From the NCBI GenBank assembly GCA_037974335.1, contig CM075755.1, positions 9,612,284-9,676,283 of the forward strand: a stretch of DNA of 64,000 nucleotides. Reading direction: 5' to 3'. The notes under the pieces are model-generated. The model was not told the DNA's origin. It made no database searches and saw only the letters and a program-made list of their open reading frames with translations. The first letter of the stretch is position 1. Each line of letters begins with the position of its first letter. The translations under genes were made by a program, and so were the position numbers. This DNA comes from Prionace glauca. Lineage: Eukaryota; Chordata; Chondrichthyes; Carcharhiniformes; Carcharhinidae. Of this stretch, positions 1 through 10,984 are shown piece after piece.

Positions 1-56
1 CGAACCCATGTCCTTGAGGCTGTGAGGCAGCGGTGCTAACCACTGTGACACTATGC
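1..56 (-). mobile_element. SINE-1 head fragment
   Basis: This is the reverse complement of the tRNA-like head of the common SINE seen complete at 26177: it contains the inverted box A region (gtgctaaccactg) and the start of box B (cgaaccc). It is cut by the window edge. Confidence 0.7.
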
Positions 57-507
57 AATTCCAGCACGGATTTAGTCTGTGACATTTCTCTTCCATCCTG
101 ATCCTTTTTTTAATACATTTTTTTCTGTCCCAATCCAATCTTCCCTCCCTCACAGGGCCATCTGTCACTTGTTCTTTGGTTTTGCTCTTACTGACCATTG
201 TTCTCCTATAAACACATTCTGATGTCTTACCCTTATACCACTAATAATATCTTGTTTATTCCTTTACATTGCCTTTAACACCTCCTTTGTTCTGTGCCCT
301 ACACGTCTTTGTTATAATCTCTCCTAGCTCCAACCTATCTCTGATCTTCTAACTTGTTGCATCCGTCCCACCCCATTTTAAACATAACAAAATCCATCAC
401 ATTTCTCCCTTTCTTTAGCTCTGTAACAGAGTTTCATAAATGCAAAATCTCATCTCTGTTCCTCTCTCCTCAGATGCTGCCAGATCTGCTGAGTTTTTCC
501 AGCATTT
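57..507. other. No gene seen; AT/pyrimidine-rich intergenic or intronic DNA
   Basis: I looked on the minus strand for the cytoplasmic-tail exon of the receptor and found none. The last 70 bp (about 440-507) is a dispersed motif, 'agatgctgccagatctgctg' and following, that recurs in other form at 32618. Confidence 0.5.
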
Positions 508-873
508 TCACACACACAAACACACACACACACACACACACATTCACACACATCCAACTCACAAACACACACACACACCCAACTCACAAACACACTCACA
601 CACACACACACACATTCACACACATCCAACTCACAAACACACACACACACATCCAACTCACAAACACACACACACATCCAACTCACACACACATCCAACT
701 CACAAACACACTCTCACACACACACACATTCACACACATCCAACTCACACACACACCCAACTCACAAACACTCACACACATTCACACACACACACACACA
801 CTCACACACACACACACACACACAAACACTCACACACATTCACACACACTCACACACACACTCACACACACAC

Positions 874-907
<34 letters not shown>

Positions 908-1452
908 ACACCCAACTCACAAACAGACTCACACACACACACACATTCACACACATCCAACTCACACACACATCCAACTCACAAACACATACACACACAC
1001 ACTCACACACACACACCCAACTCACAAACACACTCACACACACATTCACACACATCTAACTCACACACACACCCAACTCACAAACACACTCACACACACA
1101 CACACACACCCAACTCACAAACACACTCACACACACACACACTCACACACACGCTCACACACACACACACATACACACACTCACACACACATTCACACAC
1201 ATCCAACTCACAAACACACTCACACACACACATCCAACTCACACACACTCACACACACACATCCAACTCACACACACAGACACACTCACACACACACACA
1301 CTCACACACACATACACACTCACACACACTCACACACACACACACATTCACACACATCCAACTCACAAACACACTCACACACACACATCCAACTCACACA
1401 CACACTCACACACACACATACACACTCACACACTCACACACACACACACCCA
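508..1452. repeat. (CA)n-rich satellite with a higher-order unit
   Basis: Nearly 950 bp of CA dinucleotide, interrupted regularly by 'catccaactcacaaac' and 'cactcacacac' blocks, so it is a VNTR rather than a plain microsatellite. Long open frames of Thr/His repeats here are an artefact of the repeat. Confidence 0.95.
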
Positions 1453-1527
1453 CTATAATACACTGAATCTAGTGATGATTATAGAAATGTAACTGTGTGT
1501 GAGAAATCAAAATTCAAACTTGTCTAC

Positions 1528-1696
1528 CTGGCTGTTCAACAAGCAGTAAATGACGAAGATGAAAATGCCCTGGGTGACGTTGAGTATGGTGAACAGATAG
1601 GACATGGGAATCATATTCTCCTTGATCTGGAACAAGCCAAAGATCCAGGAACAGCCCAACATGACAAACTGCGCCATTGCTTTGAAAGTAAGAATC
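1528..1696 (-). CDS. ADGRE-like exon: TM6-ECL3-TM7
   Basis: Exon of 169 nt, phase 2 in and 0 out. The acceptor follows a pyrimidine-rich stretch ending 'ttcacag' and the donor is CAG|GTAGAC. It encodes ILTFKAMAQFVMLGCSWIFG (TM6, with the LGCSW-hF pattern of adhesion GPCRs), a short loop with IKENMIP, and TM7 as YLFTILNVTQGIFIFVIYC followed by LLNSQ. Human EMR and CD97 end the equivalent exon at the same place, before the V-R-E-E-Y of the cytoplasmic tail. The tail exon was not found in the remaining 1.5 kb and probably lies outside the window. A (CA)n satellite starts about 75 bp beyond the donor. Confidence 0.93.
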
Positions 1697-2099
1697 CTGT
1701 GAACATACAGGGGCAGGCTCTGAGTGAAAATCCTTATTACACACTGACAGACAGTGGAAAACAAAACATTGATGTTACAGCCTGGAGACACTGACTGGCA
1801 GAGGGGTGTGGATTCAGAGAGGGTGAGTGCTCCCCAGAACACCGCAAAGTGAACACCACCCATCAACATGGATGTCCATTTGATCATGGAAGATAATGTG
1901 ACAACGTTCAATTCTATCGTGATCTGATGTCCAGTTTGTCGATGAAGATTCTGAGGAGAGACCCAGGCTGATTAATCCATTCCATCACATTCTGGCGATC
2001 TGGAATGCATTGTCTGGAAGGGGCTTTTTTTTTGGAACTTACTTGGGATGTGGGCATCACTGGCAAGGCCAACACTTGATGCCCATCACATGGAAATCT

Positions 2100-3765
2100 G
2101 TACATCTTTGGACACTAAGGGACAATTTAGCATGGCCAATCCACCTAACCTGCACATCTTTAGACACTAAGGGACAATTTAGCATGGCCAATCTACCTAA
2201 CCCACACATCTTTGGATACTAAGGGGCAATTTAGCATGGCCAATCCACCTAATCTGCACATCTTTGGACACTAAGGGACAATTTAGCATGGCCAATCCAC
2301 TTAACCTGCACATCTTTGGACACTAAGGGGCAATTTAGCATGGCCAATCCACCTAATCTGCACATCTTTAGACACTAAGGGGCAATTTATCATGGCCAAT
2401 CAACCTAACCTGCACATCTTTGGACACTAAGGGGCAATTTAGCATGGCCAATCCACCTAACCCACACATCTTTGGACACTAAGAGACAATTTAGCATGGC
2501 CAATCCACCTAACCTGCACATCTTTGGATACTAAGGGGCAATTTAGCATGGCCAATCCACCTAATCTGCACATCTTTGGATACTAAGGGGCAATTTAGCA
2601 TGGCCAATCCACCTAATCTGCACATCTTTGGACACTAAGGGACAATTTAGCATGGCCAATCCACTTAACCTGCACATCTTTGGATACTAAGGGGCAAATT
2701 AGCATGGCCAATCCACCTAATCTGCACATGTTTGGATACTAAGGGGCAATTTAGCATGGCCAATCCACCTAATCTGCACATCTTTGGACACTAAGGGACA
2801 ATTTAGCATGGCCAATCCACTTAACCTGCACATCTTTGGACACTAAGGGGCAATTTAGCATGGCCAATCCACTTAACCTGCACATCTTTGGACACTAAGG
2901 GGCAATTTAGCATGGCCAATCCACCTAATCTGCACATCTTTGGACACTAAGGGACAATTTAGCATGGCCAATCCACATAACCTGCACATCTTTGGACACT
3001 AAGGGGCAATTTAGCATGGCCAATCCACCTAATCTGCACATCTTTGGACACTAAGGGACAATTTAGCATGGCCAATCCACCTAACCCACACATCTTTGGA
3101 CACTAAGGGGCAATTTAGCATGGCCAATCCACCTAATCTGCACATCTTTGGATACTAAGGGGCAATTTAGCATGGCCAATCCACCTAATCTGCACATCTT
3201 TGGACACTAAGGGGCAATTTAGCATGGCCAATCCACCTAATCTGCACATCTTTGAACACTAAGGGGCAATTTAGCATGGCCAATCCACCTAATCTGCACA
3301 TCTTTGGACACTAAGGGACAATTTAGCATGGCCAATCCACCTAATCTGCATATCTTTGGATACTAAGGGGCAATTTAGCATGGCCAATCCATCTAACCCA
3401 CACATCTTTGGACACTAAGGGACAATTTAGCAGGGTCAATCCACCTAACCTGCACATCTTTGGACACTAAGGGGCAATTTAGCATGGCCAATCCACCTAA
3501 CCTACACATCTTTGGACACTAAGGGGCAATTTAGCATGGACAATCCACCTAACCTGCACATCTTTGGACACTAAGGGGCAATTTAGCATGGACAATCCAT
3601 CTAACCTGCACATCTTTGGACACTAAGGGACAATTTAGCATGGACAATCCATCTAACCTGCACATCTTTGGACACTAAGGGACAATTTAGCATGGCCAAT
3701 CCACCTAACCTGCACATCTTTGGACACTAAGGGGCAATTTAACATGGTCAATCTACCTAATCTTC
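2100..3765 (-). repeat. 52-bp minisatellite, about 32 copies, grown inside SINE-1
   Basis: Head-to-tail units of 52 bp, each with 'cacatctttggacactaagg' and 'caatttagcatggccaatcc'. The unit is a segment of the SINE-1 body; the rest of the SINE follows directly at 3766-3929. Units differ at few positions (gggcaatt/ggacaatt, acctgc/atctgc/acccac), and variant runs suggest recent multi-unit duplications. Confidence 0.95.
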
Positions 3766-3929
3766 ACACCTTTCAACTGTGGGAGGAAACTGGAGAACCC
3801 TGAGGAAACTCATGCAGACACAAAGAAAATGTGCAAACTCCACACAGAGAGTGACCCATGCCGGGAATCGAACCTGGGTCCCTGATGCTGTGAGGCAGCA
3901 GTGCTGACCACTGTGCCACCGTGCCACTC
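3766..3929 (-). mobile_element. SINE-1, tRNA-like head carrying the minisatellite
   Basis: Minus-strand SINE: after the expanded 52-bp array comes the common body (gaggaaactg, ggaacc) and the head with inverted box B (ggaatcgaacctggg) and box A (cagtgctgaccactg). Confidence 0.9.
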
Positions 3930-4245
3930 AGATGGGCTTTTTTTTGCAAGTCAATAATAGTTGCACATTCACCAGTACTAAGGCCAGGTTTCAACTCCAG
4001 ATTTAACCAGTCGGATTTGAACCTGTGTCCCCAGAGCATTAACCTGAGTTTCTGAATGAAATACCAAGTAACAAACGCCAAGGATGTGATTGGCCATGCT
4101 AAATTGTCCCTTAGTGTCAAGGGCACTAACAGGGTAAATATGTGGGGTTACGGGGGTAGGGCCTACGTGGGATGTTGGTGAATGCCACTGCTCGATGTAC
4201 CAAATGGTCTCCTCTGCACTGCAGAGATTCTATGATTTGATGATA
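3930..4245. mobile_element. SINE-2 fragment then SINE-1 3' fragment
   Basis: 3930-4075 is part of the second tRNA-derived SINE on the minus strand (gatttgaacctgtgtcccca). 4085-4245 is a plus-strand SINE-1 3' end, starting 'ggccatgctaaattgtccct' and ending near 'attctatgatttga'. Confidence 0.6.
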
Positions 4246-5150
4246 TTTCCACCTTTGCCTGTTACAGTGATGACACTTCTCAAAATGGAATTGGATATAT
4301 GAATGGAAAGGGGGAAAGTGAACAGTAGTATGGAAGGAGCCGGAGTACTTAGATTAATTGGATAGCTCTGTCAAAGATCCAGCACTGATGGGCTGAATGG
4401 CCTCCAGGAAGATCTGAGCTAGAGTAAGAATCAAAGAATCCTGAGACAAGGTCACAAGAGTGAGGGGGGGTGGGGGGAGGGGGTAGGGTGCGATGGGGTG
4501 GGGGGAGGCGGGATGCAGGGGTAGCTTCCAGCAGTAAACCCATGATCAGCAAGGCCACAGAGGGAGGGAGAGTGGTGTCCAAAAGCTGGGATAGCGTGTG
4601 CTGGACCATCAGAAGAATAGGCAGCAAGATGGCTCCCAGTGGGTGGCGTTCCCATTTGCCAATATTAGGACCCTCGATCAGGCATTGAATGTCTTTGAAC
4701 AAGAGAGCCCCCCCCCCACCCCTCACCCCCCACTTCCGCCTCCCTTTCCCACTCCCCCTCCCAAGCAAGACAATTTGGCTAGGTTTCACTTATCGAGCTT
4801 CTCTGGCAACTGTGTGCCCACCACTAATTGAATACCTGCGGTGACAGGATGAGGCTCATAAGTTGGCAGTAATTGCTCACTTAACAGCATCAATTGTCAT
4901 TGGGCCAGGGTTTAATGGGAGCAGTGGGGTCTCCATCAGCCATCCACCCACTCGATACCTGCCCTGCTACCAATTTCAGCCTGGGGGAGGTCCCATCCCT
5001 TCAATCTGAAACACTGCGGATTGTTCCACGCTGGACAACAGCCAATCTCTGTCCAGAATAAATCTCCGGAACAAGACGCGGAGGGATTCCCAGCCTTTGG
5101 ATTGTTAAAAGACATTTTGCTTAATTTTCCAGTCAGTTTGCAACACCTAC
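4246..5150. other. Intron with G-rich tract, no gene seen
   Basis: 4456-4510 and 4705-4760 are G-rich and C-rich low-complexity runs. The flanks show no coding pattern I can support. Confidence 0.5.
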
Positions 5151-5242
5151 CTCGATTCCTTAATTGTAGATACATCAGCATTTAGACTGGAAATCTTCCC
5201 TTTCAGGATCCAGAGTGTAATGGAGAAGAGAACTGTATTCAC
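5151..5242 (-). CDS. ADGRE-like exon: TM5 second half and ICL3
   Basis: Exon of 92 nt, phase 0 in and 2 out, acceptor 'tatttttcag', donor GAG|GTAGGT. It encodes VNTVLFSITLWILKGKISSL followed by NADVSTIKES and the first two bases of an Arg codon completed by the next exon. This matches the ADGRE pattern in which the segment between TM5 and TM6 reads roughly N-x-(hydrophobic)-T-L-W-x-L-x-x-K-(L/I)-S-S-(L/V)-N-x-(D/E)-V-S-T-(L/I)-K-(D/E). The short exon is easy to miss, but both flanking phases fit exactly. Confidence 0.92.
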
Positions 5243-5575
5243 CTGAAAAATAGAATCATTTGGATCACCTTCGGAGTTCCTAATCATGACTAAAACTCCT
5301 GTCATTAACAGTTAACAGTAGACAGCATGTAATGGGAAGAAAATGATCCAGTTCATGAGTTCTCCAAATATTTTTATTCATCCATGGGATTGGCCATCAC
5401 TGACAAGGCTTGTCCTAATTTCAGAAGTAGACATGATTTATAACCCTTATAAAGGTATGTTACAAAGTATTCCAGCTAAAACCCTCCCGTCTCGCCCACC
5501 CTGGCAATCGTAGCGGGAGAGACAGAAAATTTGGCGGACCATTCAAAAATCCATTGATCTCAGGTGGGAATTTCC

Positions 5576-5806
5576 AGTCGTGTTCGAATCCCACCATGGC
5601 CAATGGTGGAATTTGAATTCAATAAAAAAAATCTGGAATTAAGAATGTCCTTTAGGGAAGGAAATCTGCCATCTCTACCTGGTCTGGCCTATATATGATT
5701 CCAGAGCCACAGAAATGTGGTTGAATCTCAACTGTCCTCGGGCAACTACGATTGGGCAATAAATGCTGGCCCAGCCATCATGTCCCACAAACAAGTTAAA
5801 AAAATA
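5576..5806 (+). mobile_element. SINE-2 body and tail
   Basis: Contains 'cgaatcccaccatggccaat', 'ggtggaatttgaattcaa', 'gggaaggaaatctgcc' and the 3' 'gcaataaatgctggcccagc', as in other copies at 8405, 21480 and elsewhere. The tRNA head is mostly missing. Confidence 0.75.
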
Positions 5807-5844
5807 ATTTCCAACGCAGGTGCAAGAAGCTACTCTAACTTTGA

Positions 5845-6190
5845 TAGCATAGAGCAGGAGGAGGCAATTTGGCCCTTTGAGCCTGCTCTGCCATTCATTA
5901 TGATCATGGCTGATCTCCCAACTCAATATCTTAATCCTGCTTTCCCCCCATTTGATTCTGTTTGCCCCCAGTACTATATCCAGCCACCTCTTGAATACAT
6001 TCAATGTTACTGTGGTAATGAATTCCCCAGGCTCACCGCTCTTTGGGTGAAGAAATGTCTCTTCATCTCCGTCCTAAATGGTCTACCCTGAATCCTCAGA
6101 CTGTGACCCTCTCATTCTGGACTCCCCCACTGTCGGGAACATCCTTCCTGCATCTACCCTCCCATCCCCCTCAGGAAAGAAACCCTTTAG
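5845..6190 (-). mobile_element. CR1-type LINE 3' fragment
   Basis: The plus strand reads 'gagcaggaggaggcaatttg' then 'gatcatggctgatctcccaa', the reverse complement of the CR1 3' end; the coding remnant is decayed. Confidence 0.75.
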
Positions 6191-6329
6191 ATAATGGGAA
6201 TACGTGTTAAATATCATGGATGGAGGGGAATTAAAACACAGTACGGCTCAAACCTTTTCCAAGAATAATATGACCTCATCACAACGATCGGGAGTGAGGA
6301 AGAAAATTGGCTTCAAATTAAAGATGTCA

Positions 6330-6600
6330 AAGTGTTAGAGAGGTTGCAAAGGAGATTCATGAGGGTGTTGCGAAGACTAAAGAGGAAAGATTGGCCTGGT
6401 TGGTGTTGTTTTCTGTGGAATAGGAAAAGACAGAACTGAACAATTTTGACAGCTCTCCGCAGAGTGGATAGGAAGGATCTACTGGCCTTGGTTGAGGGGT
6501 CATAACTCGGCAGAATAGATTTAGGGAAGAGATGGATGGTTCAGAGAGGATACCTTTCATCCAGAGCTGCAAATCCAGCATCACGAGCAAATTTGCTTTA
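6330..6600 (+). mobile_element. Old LINE 3' fragment
   Basis: Degenerate match to the CR1 C-terminal region (gaggttgcaaaggagattca and following). Heavily mutated. Confidence 0.45.
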
Positions 6601-6944
6601 GTGCTAACTTAGTCTGAAAAAGGGTGATGTTTATGGGTTTGCTTTACATCGGAACAACATAGTTGGCTAGCTGTTAAGGATTATACTGTGCCATGTTTAA
6701 GTCTTGTAATTGGTAAAAGTTATGCTATTTCTTTCTGATCTATTCTAACGGTGTTCTCAAATAAACTTTGTTTGACAAAAGCTCCCTAGTGGGTCACTTG
6801 AGTCATACCTGGAGTGAAACATCTTACACTCACCCTAATGCCAAAATCAAATGTAGTAGTTGGGGTTTAGGCTAACTTCATAAAACTCCTTGGAGTTTCT
6901 GGCCTGGGTCTTAATAACGAGATAAGATGTCTCCGGGAATAAAA
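6601..6944. other. Unclassified dispersed sequence
   Basis: AT-rich stretch with an AATAAA near 6762. It looks like the end of a dispersed element, but I could not assign a family. Confidence 0.3.
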
Positions 6945-7355
6945 AGCTTGACATATGAGGAGAGTCAGAGGACTCTGGGTCTGTTCTTGGTGGAGTTCAG
7001 AAGGATGAGGGAGGAATGTCATTGAAACTTACAGAATACTGGAAGGCCCAGATAGAGTGGGCGTGGGGAAGATGTTTCCGTTAGCAGGAGACACTAGGAT
7101 CCGAGGGCACAGCCTCAGGGTAAAGGGGTATAGAGGAATTTCTTCAGCTAGAGGGTGGTGAATCTGTGGAATTTATTGCCACAGAAAGCTGTGGAGGCCG
7201 GGTCATTGGGTGTATTTAAGACAGAGATAGTTAGGTTCTTGATTGGTAAAGGGGTCAAAGGTTACGGGGAAAAGACAGGACAATTGGGTTGAGAAAGTTA
7301 TCAGCCTTAATTGAATGGCCTAATTCTGCTCCGGTATCTTACAGTCTTATTCTTC
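6945..7355 (+). mobile_element. CR1-type LINE 3' end
   Basis: Carries the CR1 C-terminal coding remnant (from 'catatgaggagagtcagagg' through 'gaatctgtggaatttattgc') and the 3' UTR ending near 'ctgctccggtatctt'. 5'-truncated. Confidence 0.8.
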
Positions 7356-7388
7356 TAATAAGGCATGGGCTGAATGGCCTCCTTCTGC

Positions 7389-7672
7389 TCATAGAATCCT
7401 ACAGTGCAGAAGGAGGCCATTCAGCCCATCGAGTCTGCAACCACAATCCACCCAGGTCCAATCCTCAAACCCCCGTGCATTTACCCTAGCTAGTCCCCCT
7501 CACAATAAGGGGTAATTTAGCATGGCCAAGCCACCTAACCCGCAAATCACTGGAGTGTGGGAGGAAACCAGAGCACCCAGAGGAAACCCACGCAAACAGT
7601 CACCCAAGATGGCAATCGACCTGGGTCCCTGGAGCTATAAGGCAGCAGTGCTAACCAGTGTGTCACCGTGCT
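7389..7672 (-). mobile_element. SINE-1, near full length
   Basis: Reverse complement of the 26177 copy, from the tail (atagaatcctacagtgcag) to the tRNA-like head (gcagtgctaaccagtgtgtc). It lies 200 bp from the TM5 exon at 7873. Confidence 0.85.
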
Positions 7673-7872
7673 CCGTAATGTCTATGATTTCTCTATTGAG
7701 GATAGAACTATTGATCAGCAGACTCTGCAAGTGGGAGCCTAATGCCTCCATTTCTCTGTGGCCTTAAACAGGTCAGTGCCTGTCTGGTAATAGAAACCAG
7801 AAGATAAGAGTCCAGTGAGGATTTGTACAACTACTTTGTCAAGCAGAACTTACAGCCTATACAAGGTCTTAC

Positions 7873-7939
7873 CAAAATTATAACACAAACAGGTCCCAGG
7901 AAATTCCACAAAAAGCCATTTTCCAGTTTTAGCCAACAG
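7873..7939 (-). CDS. ADGRE-like exon: ECL2 cysteine and TM5 first half
   Basis: Exon of 67 nt, phase 2 in and 0 out, acceptor 'tttcattacag', donor TTG|GTAAGA. It encodes [20 protein letters not shown] and then IL. C-W-L is the conserved ECL2 cysteine motif of adhesion GPCRs, which disulfide-bonds to TM3; G-F-x-W-x-F-x-G-P-V opens TM5. The intron position inside TM5 matches the EMR genes as I recall them. The next exon downstream in the transcript is at 5242. Confidence 0.92.
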
Positions 7940-8058
7940 CTGTAATGAAAGGTACAATTTTAAAATATTGAAGCAACTTTAAACACACCACACATTTTTT
8001 TCAAAAAATCAGTTTGGACTTCCTGTGAGTCGTTTTTAAATTCTACATCGCAGTTACA

Positions 8059-8307
8059 ATGTGTGTGTGAATGTGTGTGTGTGTGTGTGTGAGTGTGTTA
8101 GTGTGTGTGTGTGTGTTAGTGTGTGTGTGAGTGTGTGAATGTGTGTGTGTGTGTGTGTGAGTGTGTTAGTGTGTGTGTGTGTGTTAGTGTGTGTGTGTGT
8201 GTGAGTGTGTGTGAGTGTGTGTGTGTGAGTGTGTGTGTGAGTGTGTGAGTGTGTGTGTGAGTGTGTGTGAGTGTATGTGTGTGTGAGTGTGTGAGTGTGT
8301 GTGTGAA
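8059..8307. repeat. (GT)n microsatellite with GAGT/TTAGT interruptions
   Basis: About 250 bp of GT repeat broken by 'gagtgtgtg' and 'ttagtgtg'. Same type as 508-1452 on the other strand. Confidence 0.95.
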
Positions 8308-8404
8308 TTACTTCAGTCTGCCACAATCCAATTGCCCTCTGCCTTGAAGCTCACTTCAACTGAACACCAGACTGCACTGTTAATCACAGTGCCAGTTTGT
8401 GTAT

Positions 8405-9045
8405 GTACACAGTGGAGTAGTGGTATCGTCACTGGACTAGTAATCCTCAGAGCCTGGGCAATGCTCTGGGGCCCCATGTTCAAATCCCACCACAGCAGAC
8501 AGTGAAACACAAATTCAGTAAAAATCCACCGATGACCATAAAACCATTCATAGAACGAAGCCCTACAGTACAGAGGGAGGCCATTCAGCCCATCGAGACT
8601 GTAACAGCCACATCCTACCCAGGCCCTATTCCTGTAACCCCACACATTTACTTTGCTAATCCCCCTCACACTAGGGTCAATTTAGCATGGCCAATCAACC
8701 TGACCTGCACACCTTTGCGACTGTGGGAGGAAACCGGAGCACCCGGAGGAAACCCACACAGACACGGGGAGAATGTGCAAACTCCACACAGATAGTGACC
8801 CGAGGCCAGAAATGAACCTGCGTCCCTGGCACTGTGAGACAGCAGCGCTAACCGCTGTGCCACCGTGCTGCCCATTGCCACTGGTCATAAAACCCCATAA
8901 TGTCCTTTAGAGAAGGAAATCTGCTGTCCTTAGCTTCATGTGACTCCAGGCCCAATGGCAAGGTGGTTGAGTCTTAATGCCCTCAGGGATGCGCAATTAA
9001 TACTGGTCCAACCAGCGATGTCCACAATCGATGAATAAATTTTTA
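8405..9045 (+). mobile_element. SINE-2 interrupted by a nested SINE-1
   Basis: The SINE-2 head (gagtagtggtatcgtcactg; box B 'gttcaaatccc') runs to about 8545. A minus-strand SINE-1 fills about 8547-8875. SINE-2 resumes with 'tgtcctttagagaaggaaat' and ends near 9045. A short 'cataaaacc' occurs at both edges of the insert, consistent with a target-site duplication. Confidence 0.85.
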
Positions 9046-9117
9046 AAAAGCACCTTTTATATAGTAAATCATCTCAAGGCCTTGTCAGGAGTGCTAATGA
9101 ACAAAATAATGAGACTC

Positions 9118-9550
9118 ACAAGAACTAAGAGCGGGAGTAGGCAATTCAACCTCTCGAGCCAGCTCTGCCATTCAATATGATCATGGCTGATCTTGACTTG
9201 GCTTCTACTCCACTCTCCTGCCCGTTCTCCATAACCCTTCAACCCCGTTACTAATTAAAAATCTGTCTATCTCCTCCTTAAATTTACTCAATGTCCTGGC
9301 ATCGACTGAACTCTGGGGTAATGAATTCCACTAAAACTCACCACTCTTTGAGAGAAGTAATTTCTCCTCCTCTCGGTATTAAATCTGCTACCCCTTATCC
9401 TTAACTATAACCTCTTGTTCTAGATTACCGCACAAGAGTACACATCCTCTCCTCATCTACTTTGTCAATCCTCCCTATTATCTTGTACACCTCATTCTTC
9501 TAAACTCCAGGGAATATAGGCCTAAACCTGTCCAATTTCTCTTCATAAGT
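9118..9550 (-). mobile_element. CR1-type LINE 3' fragment
   Basis: The plus strand shows the reverse-complement CR1 3' end (gcgggagtaggcaattcaac, gatcatggctgatcttgact) and C-terminal coding remnant. Confidence 0.8.
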
Positions 9551-9597
9551 CAAACACAAGGCCAGATGATAAAAATGGCCACAGATGTATAGGTCAT

Positions 9598-10984
9598 AAT
9601 ACAGAAATGCGGGTGTTAGACTGGGTTTGGCATAGTCAGTAGTCTCACAACACCAGATTAAAATCCAACACGTTTATTTGGTAGCATAAGCTTGCTGACT
9701 GCTGCCCCCACTTCTCGTGACTGGAGAGTTGGGTTCACAAATAAGGCATATAAAGACGCAGACTCAATTATAAGATAATGGTTGGAATGCAAGTCTTAAC
9801 AGGCAATCAAATCTTTACAGGTGCAAACAATGCGAGTGGAGAGAGGGTTAAGCACAGGTTAAAGAGATATGAAAGGTCTCCAGCCAGGACAGTTAGTGAG
9901 ATTTTGCAAACCCAAGCAAATTGTGGGGTTACAGGTAGTATGACATGGTCACACATGGTCAAAATCCTGGTTGAGGCTATCCTCATGTGAGCAGAATTTG
10001 GCTATCTGCTCGGCGATTCTGCGCTGTCGCGTGCCTTGAAGGCCGCCTTGGAGAACGCTTACCCGAAGATCAAAGGCTGAATACACTTGACTGCTGAAGT
10101 GTTTCCCAACAGGAAGGGAACACTCCTGCCTGGTGATTGTCAAGCGGTGTCTGTTCACCTGTTGTCGTAGTGTCTGCATGGTCTCACCAGTGTACCATGC
10201 CTCAGGATATCCTTTCCTGCAGTGTATCGGGTAGACAACATTGGTCAAGTCGCAAGAGTAGGTACAGTGCACCTGGTGGATGGTGTTCTCGCATGAGATG
10301 TTGGCATCCGTGTCGATGATGCGGCACATCTTGCAGAGGTTGCTGTGGCAGGGTTGTGGGGTGTCTGGTCACTATTTTCCTGAAGACTGGGTAGTTTGCG
10401 GCAGACAATGGTGTGTTTAAGATTGCACGGTTGTTTGAAAGTAAGTAGTATGGGTGTGGGGATGGCTTTGGCGAGATGTTCGTTTTCATCAATGGCATGT
10501 TGAAGGCTTCGAAGAAGATGTCACAGCTTCTCTACTTCGGGGAAATACTGGACAACAAAGTCTACTCTGTCCGCCACGTCTCATGTTTGTCTTCGGAAGA
10601 GGTCGGTGTGGTTTTTTGTTGTGGTGCGTTGGAACTGTCGGTCGATGAGTCGAGTGCCATATCCTGTTCTTACGAGAGCATCTGTAAGTATCTCTTGCAT
10701 TTCTCCTCAGCTGTGTATACAGAGGGTTTGTCCGTAGGGAATGGCTTCTTTAACATGTTTAGGGTGGAAGCTGGAGAAGTGGAGAATCGTGAGGTTATCC
10801 ATGGGCTTGTGGGACAGTGAGTGCTGAGGTGATCATCCTTGATGGAGATGCATGTGCCCAAGAATGCAACTGATTATGGACAGTAGTCCACAGTGAGTCT
10901 GATGGGGGATGGAACTTCATGTCATCATGTCGCTGGTTCAATGATTGTTTGTCATGAGTCCAAAGGAAGAAAATATCATGCTCC
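9598..10984 (-). mobile_element. Neptune-like Penelope element, left arm
   Basis: Minus strand. From the junction at about 10985 it encodes the end of the reverse transcriptase (HDIFFLWTHDKQSLNQ), the thumb (KPFPTDKPSVYT) and, at 10329-9949, a GIY-YIG endonuclease: Cys motif LCKMCRIIDTDAN, NVVYPIHCRKGYPEAWYTGE, QTLRQQVNRHR, VGKHFSS. The 3' tail ends near 9600. Frames are interrupted, so it is inactive. Confidence 0.85.

Noticed and set aside
354-1492. Long Thr/His-rich open frames
   Set aside because: They follow from the (CA)n repeat; no start context, domain or codon bias.
1750-1990. Open minus-strand sequence before the TM6-TM7 exon, at first considered as the TM5 exon
   Set aside because: No ECL2 cysteine motif or TM5 pattern, and true TM5 exons with matching phase were found at 7873 and 5151.
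4349-5181. Minus-strand open frames between TM exons
   Set aside because: Proline-rich from a G/C low-complexity tract; no family resemblance, apart from the true exon at 5151-5242 that overlaps the end.
6600-6944. Possible LTR (AATAAA, repeated elsewhere in my memory of shark DNA)
   Set aside because: No paired terminal repeat, primer-binding site or internal genes visible; not claimed.
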